Below, in pieces: positions 18,974 through 27,017 of a stretch of 51,353 nt of DNA (position 1 is its first letter; every line of letters begins with the position of its first letter). The notes beneath the pieces were generated by a model. The model did not search any database. It saw only the letters and a program-made list of their open reading frames with translations, and was not told the DNA's origin. The translations under genes and the position numbers were made by a program. The DNA is from Oscillospiraceae bacterium (lineage in GTDB: Bacteria; Bacillota; Clostridia; Oscillospirales; Oscillospiraceae): the NCBI GenBank assembly GCA_017619715.1, contig JAFZRS010000015.1, positions 1-51,353 on the forward strand, written 5' to 3'.

Positions 18974-20014
18974 TCAGTCGATTTTTCCCCGGGCATGGAG
19001 TACGTCCTCCGCCGTGATGGTCATCAAGTCCTCCCGGGTGATGTGTTCCATACGGGCGAGGCGGTTATTCTGCTGTACGAGAATGTTCTCGAAGATGTTG
19101 CGCACGCCGCGGGCGTTGCCGAAGGTCTCAGGATCGGCGTTTTCCTCCACGATGTAGTCCCGCACCAGCTCCTCGGCGTCTTCGGATAGCTGATAGCAGC
19201 CTTTCTTGCACTGCATATGGAAAATGGCGAGCATCTCGTCGGGGGAGTAGTCGGCGAACTCTAAAAAGCGATTGAACCGTGACTCCAGACCCGGATTGGA
19301 GTGGATAAACTTGTCCATCAGGTCGGTATAGCCCGCCACGATCACCACCAGATCGTCCCGGTGATCCTCCATGGCCTTGAGGAGGGTGTCAATCGCCTCC
19401 TGCCCGAAATCATTTTCACTTTTGCCGTTAAGGGCGTATGCCTCGTCCACAAACAGTACGCCGCCCATTGCCTTCTCAATAACCTTCTGGGTTTTCAGGG
19501 CGGTCTGTCCCACGTAGCCTGCCACCAGACCGCTGCGATCCACCTCCACCAGCTGTCCCTTGGAGAGAATGCCCAGTGAACGGTAAATCCGCGCCATCAT
19601 GCGCGCCATCATGGTTTTTCCTGTGCCGGGATTGCCGGTGAATACCATGTGCAGCGACATATCGGTGGTGGGCAAGTTGTGCTCTTTCCGCATTTTATAG
19701 ACCTGCACCATGTTGATGAGGTTGTGTACCTCCTCCTTGACCGCCGCCAGACCGATATAGGTGTCCAGCTCGGCGAGGAGATCCTCCATTTTCTCCGGTG
19801 GAAGCTCCTGCTCCTGTTCCTCCGGCGCTTTTTCCCCGGCATCGGCGGCGGGTGGCTGATCTTTCCGGTCAGTATTATCCTGCCTGGACGCCGCGCCGGG
19901 TTTTGTGACGCCTGCCGCGCCCCAGAAATCGCTGCCCATACGGCTGAGACTGGTCTCCGTCATGGAACGGATCACGTCCAGCTGTTGCAGAATGATCTCG
20001 TCTTTTCTATCCAT
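18974..20014 (-). CDS. SpoVK/CbbX-like AAA+ ATPase
   Basis: A 346-residue protein with a variable, Pro/Glu-rich N-terminal region (about 1-75) and a single AAA+ module: LDTYIGLAAVKEEVHNLINM, Walker A FTGNPGTGKT, the pore-type loop GLVAGYVGQTA, Walker B GVLFVDEAYAL, sensor 1 VIVAGYTDLMDKF, arginine finger region NPGLESRFNRFLEF. This matches the CbxX/CfqX group that includes SpoVK and CbbX. The ATG at 20014 has AAGGAGG. It closes the rpe operon, after the Gx-family gene; in this place it may remodel a membrane or redox partner, which is inference only. Confidence 0.88.
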   Translation of the reverse strand: MDRKDEIILQQLDVIRSMTETSLSRMGSDFWGAAGVTKPGAASRQDNTDRKDQPPAADAGEKAPEEQEQELPPEKMEDLLAELDTYIGLAAVKEEVHNLINMVQVYKMRKEHNLPTTDMSLHMVFTGNPGTGKTMMARMMARIYRSLGILSKGQLVEVDRSGLVAGYVGQTALKTQKVIEKAMGGVLFVDEAYALNGKSENDFGQEAIDTLLKAMEDHRDDLVVIVAGYTDLMDKFIHSNPGLESRFNRFLEFADYSPDEMLAIFHMQCKKGCYQLSEDAEELVRDYIVEENADPETFGNARGVRNIFENILVQQNNRLARMEHITREDLMTITAEDVLHARGKID

Positions 20015-20034
20015 CAAAAAACCTCCTTAGGAAG

Positions 20035-20544
20035 TCAGCGCAAAGAAAGGTGCGCCGCAGCGCGCAGCAACAGGCTCACCAGAAGCCCTGTCAGCGCTCC
20101 GGTAACGAGAGATATGAACAGTAAAACGGGCAGATAACCGATCACGGCGGTGCTGTTCAATACGACGGCTGCCGCGGCGATCTGCCCGATGTTGTGGGCG
20201 GCGGCGCCGCCCAACGATACGCCGAATACGGAGAATCGATCCCATCGGCGCAACGCGATCATCACCCCCATCGAGGCAAGACCGCCCAGCAGGGAGAATA
20301 GAAAGGCTGACGCATTCCCGGCGAACAGCGATCCCAGCACACAGCGCGTCAGCCATATCGCCAGCGCGGGCCGCGCTCCCAGCGTATAGAGAGCGAACAG
20401 GGTGACGATATTGGCAAGTCCCAGCTTTACGCCGGGCAGCGGGATCAAAAGCGATAGGGGGAAAAAGCTCTCTAATACGCTCAAGCCCAGCGCCAACGCC
20501 GATAGAACGCCGCACAGGGCGATGTTTTTTGCGGAAATCTTCAT
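20035..20544 (-). CDS. Gx-transporter family membrane protein (Hpre_diP_synt_I / EetB-like)
   Basis: A 169-residue protein with five or six hydrophobic segments, beginning MKISAKNIALCGVLSALALGL and containing PLPGVKLGLANIVTLFAL, a hallmark of the family annotated as heptaprenyl diphosphate synthase component I or Gx transporter, whose fold recalls ECF S-components. The ATG at 20544 is chosen over a GTG at 20556 because GGGGTG lies at the right distance. It follows the NusG-domain-II gene closely. As I recall, the pair corresponds to EetB and EetA of the Listeria flavin-based electron transfer locus. Confidence 0.85.
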   Translation of the reverse strand: MKISAKNIALCGVLSALALGLSVLESFFPLSLLIPLPGVKLGLANIVTLFALYTLGARPALAIWLTRCVLGSLFAGNASAFLFSLLGGLASMGVMIALRRWDRFSVFGVSLGGAAAHNIGQIAAAAVVLNSTAVIGYLPVLLFISLVTGALTGLLVSLLLRAAAHLSLR

Positions 20545-20552
20545 CGCACCGT

Positions 20553-20957
20553 TCACCCCACGATCACATCGGCGTCACCGGGCGAAGCGCTCTCCAGCCG
20601 TATAACGATCTGCGCCGGGAGACACACAATGCTCTGCCCGATCCGGCTGATAGCGCCGGTGTGTACACAGTCCTGCCCGCCGCAGTCGCTGTGGCTGACA
20701 AAGATCTCCCCATCGTGCGCCGAGACGGTCAGCGTATAGCCGTTGCCGGTATACACATGGTCGCCGTCAAATTGAGACAAGGCGGCGCGCTCCGCCACCT
20801 CGCCTGCGACGGATACCGTTACGATAGCGCTGCCGCCGCGTGCGTTCTTTGTATAAAACAGAACTGCCGCAAGCAGACCCAACGCGATGATGGCTGCCGC
20901 GATCAGTGCGTCCCAGACCGTAGGACGGTATTTAATGGGCGAGGATCTCGTAGGCAT
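20553..20957 (-). CDS. NusG domain II-containing membrane-anchored protein (EetA-like)
   Basis: A 134-residue protein with one membrane segment (about 15-36, VWDALIAAAIIALGLLAAVLF) and an exported NusG_II domain: GDHVYTGNGYTLTVSAHDGE then SDCGGQDCVHTGAISRIGQS and IVCLPAQIVIRL. The three conserved cysteines are present. It is not the transcription factor NusG. The ATG at 20957 has AGGAGG upstream and lies inside the 3' end of apbE, a 26-base overlap. Such proteins accompany ApbE and Gx proteins in extracytosolic redox loci. Confidence 0.87.
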   Translation of the reverse strand: MPTRSSPIKYRPTVWDALIAAAIIALGLLAAVLFYTKNARGGSAIVTVSVAGEVAERAALSQFDGDHVYTGNGYTLTVSAHDGEIFVSHSDCGGQDCVHTGAISRIGQSIVCLPAQIVIRLESASPGDADVIVG

Positions 20958-21990
20958 AGGAGGCGTCCTCCTGCTCCGTAAAGTTATCGGCAAGTCCGCT
21001 CGTGCAGACGATCCGGTGATCGGCGGTGATCAGTACCATCTCAAACGGCTCGACTTCCGCTTGACAGGATTGCCAGAATGATGCGGCTTTCGCCTCGCCC
21101 ATCACGTACAGCGCGGTGGAGTAGGCGTCGGCGCGTGCGCCGTCGGGACAGACCACCGTCACCGACAGCAGATCACTTTGCACCGGGTATCCGGTTGCCG
21201 GATCGAGGATATGCTGATAGATCGTGCCGTCCGGGTCGGCAAAAAAGCGTTGATAGCCGCCGGAGGTAACGACAAAGGTATCGCTCAGCGTGAGCATGGC
21301 GGCGCAGCCGTTTTGCAGGGGATCCTGGATAGCAACGCGCCACGGCGTACCGTCCGGCCGCGTGCCGCGGACATAGACGTTCCCGCCCAGAGACGCCACG
21401 GCGTCGCTCACACCGTATTTTTCCAAAATATCCGCCACCCGGTCGGCGGCGTAACCTTTGGCAATGCCGCCTAAATCCACGGCACAGCCCGGATCCAGCA
21501 CGGCGGTGTCAAAGACCGTCAGCGCCGGGTCGCTGCGGGTGAGAGTGAGGTGCTTCGACCCCACCAGAGGAAGCAGCGCGTCAATCTCCGCCTTTGCGGG
21601 AACGCGGGGCGTGTCCGTAGTAATGCCCCACAGCTCCACCAGCGGCGCTACGGTGATATCAAACGCGCCGCCTGTCTGTGCGGCGTATGCCAAAGCCTGT
21701 CCGATCAGCTCCGCTGTGTCGGGGCTGATGTCAGCGCACCCCTGCGCGTTTAGCGTCCAAATCTCGCTGCCCTCACGGGTGCGGGAAAGACGCTGTTCCA
21801 GCTCGTTGATCGTGCGTCCCGCCTCGGCGAGCGCTTCCTCCGCCCGGTTACCGTAGGCGGTGAAGGACATATAGGTGTCCATGGCGAACAGTTCCAGCTC
21901 CGCCGTTTTCCGTTCGCCGCAGGCGGGCAGAGACAGCGCCGCCAGCACAGCGACACACGCGGCGGCAAGACGTTTGCAGGTGGTTTTCAT
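20932..21990 (-). CDS. apbE: FAD:protein FMN transferase (ApbE lipoprotein)
   Basis: Transfers FMN from FAD to a Thr or Ser of target proteins outside the membrane. The 352-residue precursor has a signal peptide with lipobox LSLPACGER (Cys near residue 22), then AMDTYMSFTAYG, the substrate region VDLGGIAKGYAADRV, NVYVRGTRPDGTPWRVAIQDP and the metal/FAD motif DPATGYPVQSDLLSVTVVCPDGARADAYSTA. All key ApbE motifs are intact. Starts in the recR stop (ATGA overlap). No FMN-bind domain target is encoded nearby, so the flavinylated partner must lie elsewhere. Confidence 0.94.
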   Translation of the reverse strand: MKTTCKRLAAACVAVLAALSLPACGERKTAELELFAMDTYMSFTAYGNRAEEALAEAGRTINELEQRLSRTREGSEIWTLNAQGCADISPDTAELIGQALAYAAQTGGAFDITVAPLVELWGITTDTPRVPAKAEIDALLPLVGSKHLTLTRSDPALTVFDTAVLDPGCAVDLGGIAKGYAADRVADILEKYGVSDAVASLGGNVYVRGTRPDGTPWRVAIQDPLQNGCAAMLTLSDTFVVTSGGYQRFFADPDGTIYQHILDPATGYPVQSDLLSVTVVCPDGARADAYSTALYVMGEAKAASFWQSCQAEVEPFEMVLITADHRIVCTSGLADNFTEQEDASYAYEILAH

Positions 21991-22586
21991 AGCTCCTGCC
22001 GTCCTGCCAGCGCCCGCATGAGCGTGGCATCGTCGGCAAATTCCAGATGCCCTCCCACGGGAATTCCGTAGGCAAGGCGCGTTACCTTCACGCCGAAGGG
22101 CTTGAGCAGACGGGATAGGTACAGCGCGGTTGCCTCTCCCTCGGTATCGGGGTTGGTTGCCATGATGACCTCCTCGATGCCGCCGGCACTCACCCGGTCT
22201 AAAAGGGACTTGATATGCAGATCGTCCGGTCCTACATGATTCATGGGACTGAGAACGCCGTGGAGTACGTGATAATGCCCGTTGAACTCCCGTGAGCGTT
22301 CCAGAGCAATCACGTCCCGGGAATCCGCCACCACGCAGATCACGGAGCTGTCCCGCTTGGGGGAGGAGCAGATGGGACAAAGCCCTCCCTCGGTGAGGTT
22401 TTGGCACACGGGACAAAGGGTCACGCTTCGTTTGGCAGCCACGATGGCGTCGGCAAACGCCCGGGCGTCCTCGTCAGGCAGCTCCAGTACGTGAAACGCC
22501 AGACGCTGGGCGCTTTTGCTGCCGATCCCCGGCAGTCGGGCAAACTGCTCCACCAACCGTTCCAGCGGCGCGGGGAAGTATTCCAT
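21987..22586 (-). CDS. recR: Recombination mediator RecR
   Basis: Works with RecO and RecF to load RecA at gaps. The 199 residues contain the helix-hairpin-helix (RLPGIGSKSAQRLAFHVL), the four-Cys zinc finger (CPVCQNLTEGGLCPIC), the Toprim domain (VICVVADSRDVIALER) and the C-terminal ATP-binding-like region. Normal length. It is five bases after rpe and overlaps apbE by four bases. The usual Firmicutes partner dnaX is absent here, so recR has moved into an unrelated operon. Confidence 0.97.
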   Translation of the reverse strand: MEYFPAPLERLVEQFARLPGIGSKSAQRLAFHVLELPDEDARAFADAIVAAKRSVTLCPVCQNLTEGGLCPICSSPKRDSSVICVVADSRDVIALERSREFNGHYHVLHGVLSPMNHVGPDDLHIKSLLDRVSAGGIEEVIMATNPDTEGEATALYLSRLLKPFGVKVTRLAYGIPVGGHLEFADDATLMRALAGRQEL

Positions 22587-22590
22587 AGAC

Positions 22591-23235
22591 TCAACCTCTC
22601 AACTCTTTGATCCGGGCGGGAATATCCTCCGCGCCGTATACGGCGCTGCCCGCCACCAGTACGTTGGCGCCTGCGGCAATGCAGAGCTTGGCGGTCTGGC
22701 TGTCGACGCCGCCGTCCACTTCCAATTCGCACGCAGGGTGCATTGCGTCGATATACTGACGGATCTGCGACACCTTGGGCATCATATCCGCCATGAATTT
22801 CTGACCGCCGAAGCCTGGTTCCACCGTCATCACAAGAATGATGTCCGCCTCGTCGATAAAGGGCAGTACGGCACTGGCAGGCGTCTTGGGCTTGACCACC
22901 ACGCCCGCCTTCTTACCCTTGGCGTGGATCTTACGAAGCGCCTCACGGGTGTTTTCCTCCGTGTCCGCCTCCACATGGCAGGTGACGATGTCCGCGCCTG
23001 CATCGCAGAACCGCTCCACGTAGCGTACGGGGCGATCAATCATCAGATGTACGTCCAGCGGCATATCCGTCACTTTCCGGATAGAGGACGTCACGGGGAT
23101 ACCGATGGAGAGATTGGGTACGAACAGTCCGTCCATCACGTCTACATGGACATAGTCGGCAGTCTCAATCCGCTGAATGTCCCGTTGCAGATTGGCAAAA
23201 TCGGCGGACAGGATAGAGGGGGAAATCTTAATCAT
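22591..23235 (-). CDS. rpe: Ribulose-phosphate 3-epimerase
   Basis: Interconverts ribulose 5-phosphate and xylulose 5-phosphate in the pentose phosphate pathway. A 214-residue TIM barrel: KISPSILSADFANL, HVDVMDGLFVPN with the catalytic Asp and metal ligands, DVHLMIDRP, CHVEA, VMTVEPGFGGQKF, EVDGGV and VAGSAVYG. The frame is open far upstream, but the ATG at 23235 gives the family N-terminus and has GGAAAGGAAG before it. First gene of a six-gene minus-strand operon with a leader of about 190 nt. Confidence 0.96.
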   Translation of the reverse strand: MIKISPSILSADFANLQRDIQRIETADYVHVDVMDGLFVPNLSIGIPVTSSIRKVTDMPLDVHLMIDRPVRYVERFCDAGADIVTCHVEADTEENTREALRKIHAKGKKAGVVVKPKTPASAVLPFIDEADIILVMTVEPGFGGQKFMADMMPKVSQIRQYIDAMHPACELEVDGGVDSQTAKLCIAAGANVLVAGSAVYGAEDIPARIKELRG

Positions 23236-23427
23236 GGTAAAGTGAACTTCCTTTCCTGCAAAATGGCACCGCGTGAGACGGCGCGGCATAGGATACCGTA
23301 AGCGTAGGGCGTTAGACGCGGCAACTTCCACGCAGCACTGCCCGTTCTCTCGCGCGGTCGCCCGCACGCTTTTGATATAGGGAGCCGACGGGTATCTTGC
23401 CTGTCGGCTCTCACCGCTGCGTGCGAC
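23236..23427 (-). ncRNA. Structured 5' leader of rpe, possible regulatory RNA
   Basis: From the predicted start near 23427 to the rpe ATG there are about 190 bases with clear pairing: a hairpin 23410-23382 (GAGCCGAC / GTCGGCTC), a long-range helix CACGCAGC (23423-23416) with GCTGCGTG (23336-23329), a GC-rich hairpin within 23370-23350, and a hairpin near 23290-23262 followed by TTTT. It fits no riboswitch consensus I know. It could be a leader, an attenuator or an independent small RNA; nothing in it looks coding. Confidence 0.45.
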
Positions 23428-23433
23428 ACTGGT

Positions 23434-23462
23434 ATTATAGCAAGTTGACCAAAGGATTGCAA
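23434..23462 (-). promoter_or_regulatory. Sigma-A promoter of the rpe-recR-apbE operon
   Basis: On the minus strand TTGCAA (23462-23457), 17-bp spacer, TATAAT (23439-23434). Confidence 0.78.
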
Positions 23463-23532
23463 CGGATAAAAAGGGGTGAATGGGCATTTCCCCTGCAAAC
23501 ATGTACGGTTTGTGAATTTTCCGCCGCGCCTC

Positions 23533-23561
23533 TTTACGCGCCGGTTTTTTTTCGCTACAAT
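23533..23561 (+). promoter_or_regulatory. Possible promoter of the zinc-ribbon membrane protein gene
   Basis: TTTACG (23533-23538), 17-bp spacer, TACAAT (23556-23561). The -35 match is weak. The bases between this and the divergent rpe promoter hold nothing else I can name. Confidence 0.45.
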
Positions 23562-23594
23562 CAACCTATATTGAGCGGAGGGAGCGATTGCCCC

Positions 23595-24017
23595 ATGCGA
23601 TTTGCGGAAAAAGTGAGAAACGCGCTGTGCAGGCTTATGTACGGCCGCAACGGCGTCGATCAGCTGAACCTGTGCCTGATCTGGCTGATGATCGCGTTGA
23701 ACCTGGCAGGGGCGTTTACCGGCGGCGCGGCGGGAGCGATTGTGAGCGTCGCGGGTACGGCGGTCACCGTGTGGATACTCTTTCGCGTCTTTTCCCGCAA
23801 TTTGCCGCGCCGCCGTGGGGAGAACGCCGTGTTTGTAAGCCGCGTATGGTATCCGGTATCGAGCTTTGTCCGCAGGATGACTACGCGTTTGCACGATCGG
23901 GAACACCGGTATTTCACCTGCCCGGACTGCCGCACGGTCTGTCGCGTCCCCAGAGGAAAAGGGCGGATTGTCATTACCTGTCCCAAATGCCGTAGAGAGA
24001 TTCGGGCGAAGAGTTGA
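23595..24017 (+). CDS. Membrane protein with C-terminal zinc ribbon
   Basis: A 140-residue protein: an amphipathic N-terminus (MRFAEKVRNALCRLMYGRNG), two adjacent hydrophobic segments (about 23-40 and 44-60), and a C-terminal zinc ribbon CPDCRTVCRVPRGKGRIVITCPKCRREIRAK (residues about 113-138). Similar small proteins are common in Clostridia and unassigned. The frame is open from 23397, but the ATG at 23595 has GGAGGGAG upstream. It is monocistronic and ends in a strong terminator. Confidence 0.75.
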   Translation: MRFAEKVRNALCRLMYGRNGVDQLNLCLIWLMIALNLAGAFTGGAAGAIVSVAGTAVTVWILFRVFSRNLPRRRGENAVFVSRVWYPVSSFVRRMTTRLHDREHRYFTCPDCRTVCRVPRGKGRIVITCPKCRREIRAKS

Positions 24018-24026
24018 GATGCGCAT

Positions 24027-24064
24027 AAAAGAGCCGCGGATGGAAACCCATCCGCGGCTCTTTT
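24027..24064. terminator. Bidirectional terminator between the zinc-ribbon gene and the M20 hydrolase gene
   Basis: Perfect 17-bp stem AAAAGAGCCGCGGATGG and complement with a four-base loop, between convergent genes. Confidence 0.92.
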
Positions 24065-24068
24065 GGGT

Positions 24069-25511
24069 TTATTCAAGCGCCCTTGGAACAGCGTCGGGCT
24101 CAATGGGACACACATAGCCGGTGGCGGCGCGCTTATTGAATTCCGATCGTGCCGCTTGCAGCAGCTCCGGCTGCGTTATCAGGTCAATAGCGGCGGCTGC
24201 CAGCACTTTTCCTGCGCAGAGCATGCCCTTGTGGGCAAAGCTGTTCTTGCCGCAGCTCACCGCCTGCCAGGTATGCGCCGGCGTTCCGGACGGCCATGTG
24301 ACCGCCACAATCTGGGCGGTAGGCGTCAGCCAGCTTACGTCACCCACGTCGGTACTGCCGGGTATGAAGAGCGTACCGGAGTAGGGTGGGAGCAGAAAAT
24401 CGTTGAGAGGCTTTTTCAGATCGCCCGTCAGTGCCAGCACCTGTTGGCGGATAGACTCGTCAAACTGCGGTCCCGTGCCCGGGACACGGACGCTGCGGGG
24501 GAAGGTCTCCCGAAGCGACGCGGCAAAGGTGTTTTCCGATGCGTCGTATTGGGGAACGCCGATCTCCCGGAAGTTTTGGTACAACACTTTTTCCAGTGTG
24601 AAATTGGGCAACAGCTCCGCCGTGCCGTCGATAAAGATACGCTCAAAGGTGGTGCCTGTCATCAGTGCGGCGCCTTTGGCAATGTCGTCCACCCGTTCTT
24701 GCAGTTTCACCGAATCCGCTACCTTGTTGGCGCGCACCATGTAGAGCACAGAGGCTTTAGACTGCACCACGTTGGGTGATACGCCGCCGGTATCGGTGAT
24801 GGCATAGTGGATACGGCAGTCGTCGGTGGTGTGTTCCCGCAGGAACTGTACGCCCACGTTCATCAGCTCCACCGCGTCCAGGGCGCTGCGCCCGTTGTAC
24901 GGTTCGCCTGCCGCGTGGGCTGCCACGCCGCTGAATTGATAGAGCACCTGTATGCAGGAATTGTTGGTGCCGGTGGTCACCTCGTTGACATCGCCCGGAT
25001 GCCAGCTCAGCGCGGCGTCCAGCTTTTTCCAAAGACCCTCACGCGCCATATACGCCTTGCCGCTGCCGCCTTCCTCGCCGGGACAGCCATAGAAGATCAC
25101 AGTGCCGCTTTGTCCGGTTTTCTCCAGATACCGCTTCACCGCCACAGCCGCCGCCAGTGAGCCGACACCCAGCAGATTGTGACCGCAGCCGTGTCCGCAG
25201 CCGCCGACGGTAACGGGCTTTTCATAGGCAATACCCGCTTCCTGACTCAAGCCGGACAGGGCGTCAAACTCACCTAAAATGCCGATCACCGGTCGACCGT
25301 TTCCGAAGCTGCCGGAAAAGGCGGTGTCGATCCCACAGAGCTTTTCCGTTACGCAAAAGCCTAACTTGCGCAGCACCTCGCAGTACCGCGCCGCCGATTT
25401 GTGTTCTAAAAGAGACAGCTCCGGCGCGTCCCACAGCGCATCGGACAGCTCGCAAAAAAGTGCGGCATATTCGTCCACTGCTTCCACAGCGGCCTTCTTC
25501 TTTTCGTCCAT
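24069..25511 (-). CDS. M20-family amidohydrolase, AbgB-like
   Basis: A zinc peptidase-type amidohydrolase that resembles AbgB (p-aminobenzoyl-glutamate hydrolase subunit) in length (480 residues) and motifs: GILGEFDALSGLSQEAG, GCGHGCGHNLLGVGSLAAAVA, YGCPGEEGGSGKAYM, ALSWHPGDVN and the dimerisation insert with HAAGEPYNGRSALDAVELMNVG, then STDVGDVSWLTPTAQIVAVTWP. It lies one base after the ABC ATPase gene, so its substrate (an N-acyl or amide-linked amino acid, perhaps aminobenzoyl-glutamate) may be what the transporter imports. The AbgA partner is not present. Confidence 0.88.
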   Translation of the reverse strand: MDEKKKAAVEAVDEYAALFCELSDALWDAPELSLLEHKSAARYCEVLRKLGFCVTEKLCGIDTAFSGSFGNGRPVIGILGEFDALSGLSQEAGIAYEKPVTVGGCGHGCGHNLLGVGSLAAAVAVKRYLEKTGQSGTVIFYGCPGEEGGSGKAYMAREGLWKKLDAALSWHPGDVNEVTTGTNNSCIQVLYQFSGVAAHAAGEPYNGRSALDAVELMNVGVQFLREHTTDDCRIHYAITDTGGVSPNVVQSKASVLYMVRANKVADSVKLQERVDDIAKGAALMTGTTFERIFIDGTAELLPNFTLEKVLYQNFREIGVPQYDASENTFAASLRETFPRSVRVPGTGPQFDESIRQQVLALTGDLKKPLNDFLLPPYSGTLFIPGSTDVGDVSWLTPTAQIVAVTWPSGTPAHTWQAVSCGKNSFAHKGMLCAGKVLAAAAIDLITQPELLQAARSEFNKRAATGYVCPIEPDAVPRALE

Positions 25512-25512
25512 G

Positions 25513-26277
25513 TTACAGTACCTTCGAAAGGAAATCCTGCAGCCGGGGATTTTGCGGCGCGTTGAAAATGGCGTCAGGCGTGCCTTCTTCCAGCAGCTTA
25601 CCGTCCGCCATAAACAGCACGCGGTTGCCCACCTCCCGGGCGAAGCCCATCTCGTGGGTGACTACCACCATGGTCATGCCCTCCAGCGCCAGCTTTTTCA
25701 TCACGTCCAGCACCTCGCCCACCATCTCGGGGTCGAGGGCGGAGGTGGGTTCGTCAAAGAGCATTACGTCCGGCTCCATAGCAAGCGCCCGCACGATGGC
25801 AACACGCTGTTTCTGTCCGCCGGAGAGCTGAATGGGATAAGCGCCGGCGCGATCGGCAAGCCCTACACGCTCCAAGAGCGCCATGGCTTTTTCATTCGCC
25901 TCGGCGGGGGAGATACCCTTGAGCTTGATGGGCGCCATGGTCATATTCTGCAGAATGGTCTTGTGGGGGAAGAGGTTGAAATGCTGAAACACCATGCCCA
26001 TCTTCTGCCGATGCAGGTCAATATTGATCCGTTTCCCCTGTGCGTCCGTCTTTTTCGTGATGTCCACACCTTCAAAGACGATGCTGCCGGAGGTGGGCTG
26101 TTCCAACAGGTTCAGCGAACGCAAAAAAGTGGATTTACCCGAACCGGAGGGGCCGATCACCACCATCACGTCGCCGCGGTTCACGTCTACGCTTACGCCG
26201 TCCAGCGCTTTAATTGCCTCGCCGTTATAGTATTTTTTCAGATCACGTACTTCAATGAGTTTACCGGATGTCGCCAC
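25513..26277 (-). CDS. Polar amino acid ABC transporter, ATP-binding protein
   Basis: GlnQ/HisP-type ATPase of 254 residues: Walker [11 protein letters not shown]-loop [17 protein letters not shown], signature LSGGQKQR, Walker [18 protein letters not shown]-loop [12 protein letters not shown]. The [22 protein letters not shown] segment is typical of polar amino acid uptake systems. It starts with GTG at 26277, with AAGGAGG upstream, overlapping the permease gene by 17 bases. Third gene of the operon. Confidence 0.95.
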   Translation of the reverse strand: MATSGKLIEVRDLKKYYNGEAIKALDGVSVDVNRGDVMVVIGPSGSGKSTFLRSLNLLEQPTSGSIVFEGVDITKKTDAQGKRINIDLHRQKMGMVFQHFNLFPHKTILQNMTMAPIKLKGISPAEANEKAMALLERVGLADRAGAYPIQLSGGQKQRVAIVRALAMEPDVMLFDEPTSALDPEMVGEVLDVMKKLALEGMTMVVVTHEMGFAREVGNRVLFMADGKLLEEGTPDAIFNAPQNPRLQDFLSKVL

Positions 26278-26950
26278 GACGCAGCCTCCTTTCCAACAGT
26301 CCCACCAGCTTGCTCAGAACAAAGGTCAACAGGAAATAGATAATCGCCGCAATCGTCAGCGGCTCAATGGGCAGATAAGTGGCGCCCTTGATGAGCAGTA
26401 CCTGCGTCATCAGATCTCCGATGAAGAAGGTGGACGCCAGCGAGGTGTCCTTGGTGACCATGATGAACTCGTTGCCCAGCGCCGGCAAAATGTTCTTCAC
26501 TGCTTGGGGCAATACAATGTAACGCATGGTCTGCGCCTGTGAAAAGCCCAGACTGCGTGCCGCCTCCGTCTGCCCGATGTCCACTGCCTGAATGCCTGAA
26601 CGTATAATTTCCGATACGTAGGCGGCGCTGTTGCACACCAGCGCAATGGCAACGCAGGCGTACTGCTGACGGTTCAAGAAGGGGAGCAGCTGCGGCAGTC
26701 CGAAGTAGAACAGGTACAGCTGCAGCAGCATGGGGGTACCCCGGATAATCTCCGTATAGACGGAGGAGACCCACCGCAGAGGCGGAATCCTCGACATACG
26801 CATCAGCGCGATCAGCGCGCCGAAAATCGTACCGAAGAAGACGGTGATCGCCGCCAGAGACAGCGTATAGCTCAGTCCGGTGATCAAAAACTTATCCCAG
26901 TATTTGATCAGCAGACGGACAATGTTTTGACCGATCGTAGAAAAGTTCAT
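26261..26950 (-). CDS. Polar amino acid ABC transporter, permease
   Basis: A 229-residue HisMQ-type permease with about five membrane segments, the conserved [22 protein letters not shown] near residue 65 and the EAA loop [22 protein letters not shown] that contacts the ATPase. Only one permease is encoded, so it would act as a homodimer. It follows the binding protein gene after a 67-base gap holding a strong hairpin. Confidence 0.94.
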   Translation of the reverse strand: MNFSTIGQNIVRLLIKYWDKFLITGLSYTLSLAAITVFFGTIFGALIALMRMSRIPPLRWVSSVYTEIIRGTPMLLQLYLFYFGLPQLLPFLNRQQYACVAIALVCNSAAYVSEIIRSGIQAVDIGQTEAARSLGFSQAQTMRYIVLPQAVKNILPALGNEFIMVTKDTSLASTFFIGDLMTQVLLIKGATYLPIEPLTIAAIIYFLLTFVLSKLVGLLERRLRRGDIR

Positions 26951-26973
26951 GGATATACCTCTCTTGGCAAGAT

Positions 26974-27001
26974 ACGGGGACGCCCCTGGGGGCGCCCCCG
27001 T
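26974..27001 (-). terminator. Intercistronic hairpin between binding-protein and permease genes
   Basis: A GC-rich 13-bp inverted repeat with one mismatch and no T-run. Such hairpins in ABC operons often protect the upstream message, giving more binding protein than permease; that role is inferred from family practice. Confidence 0.6.
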
Positions 27002-27017
27002 GATTTATGCGGCTATG

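Noticed and set aside
23236..23427. 6S RNA, SRP RNA, T-box or RNase P RNA upstream of rpe
   Set aside because: None of the conserved core sequences that I know for these could be found on either strand.
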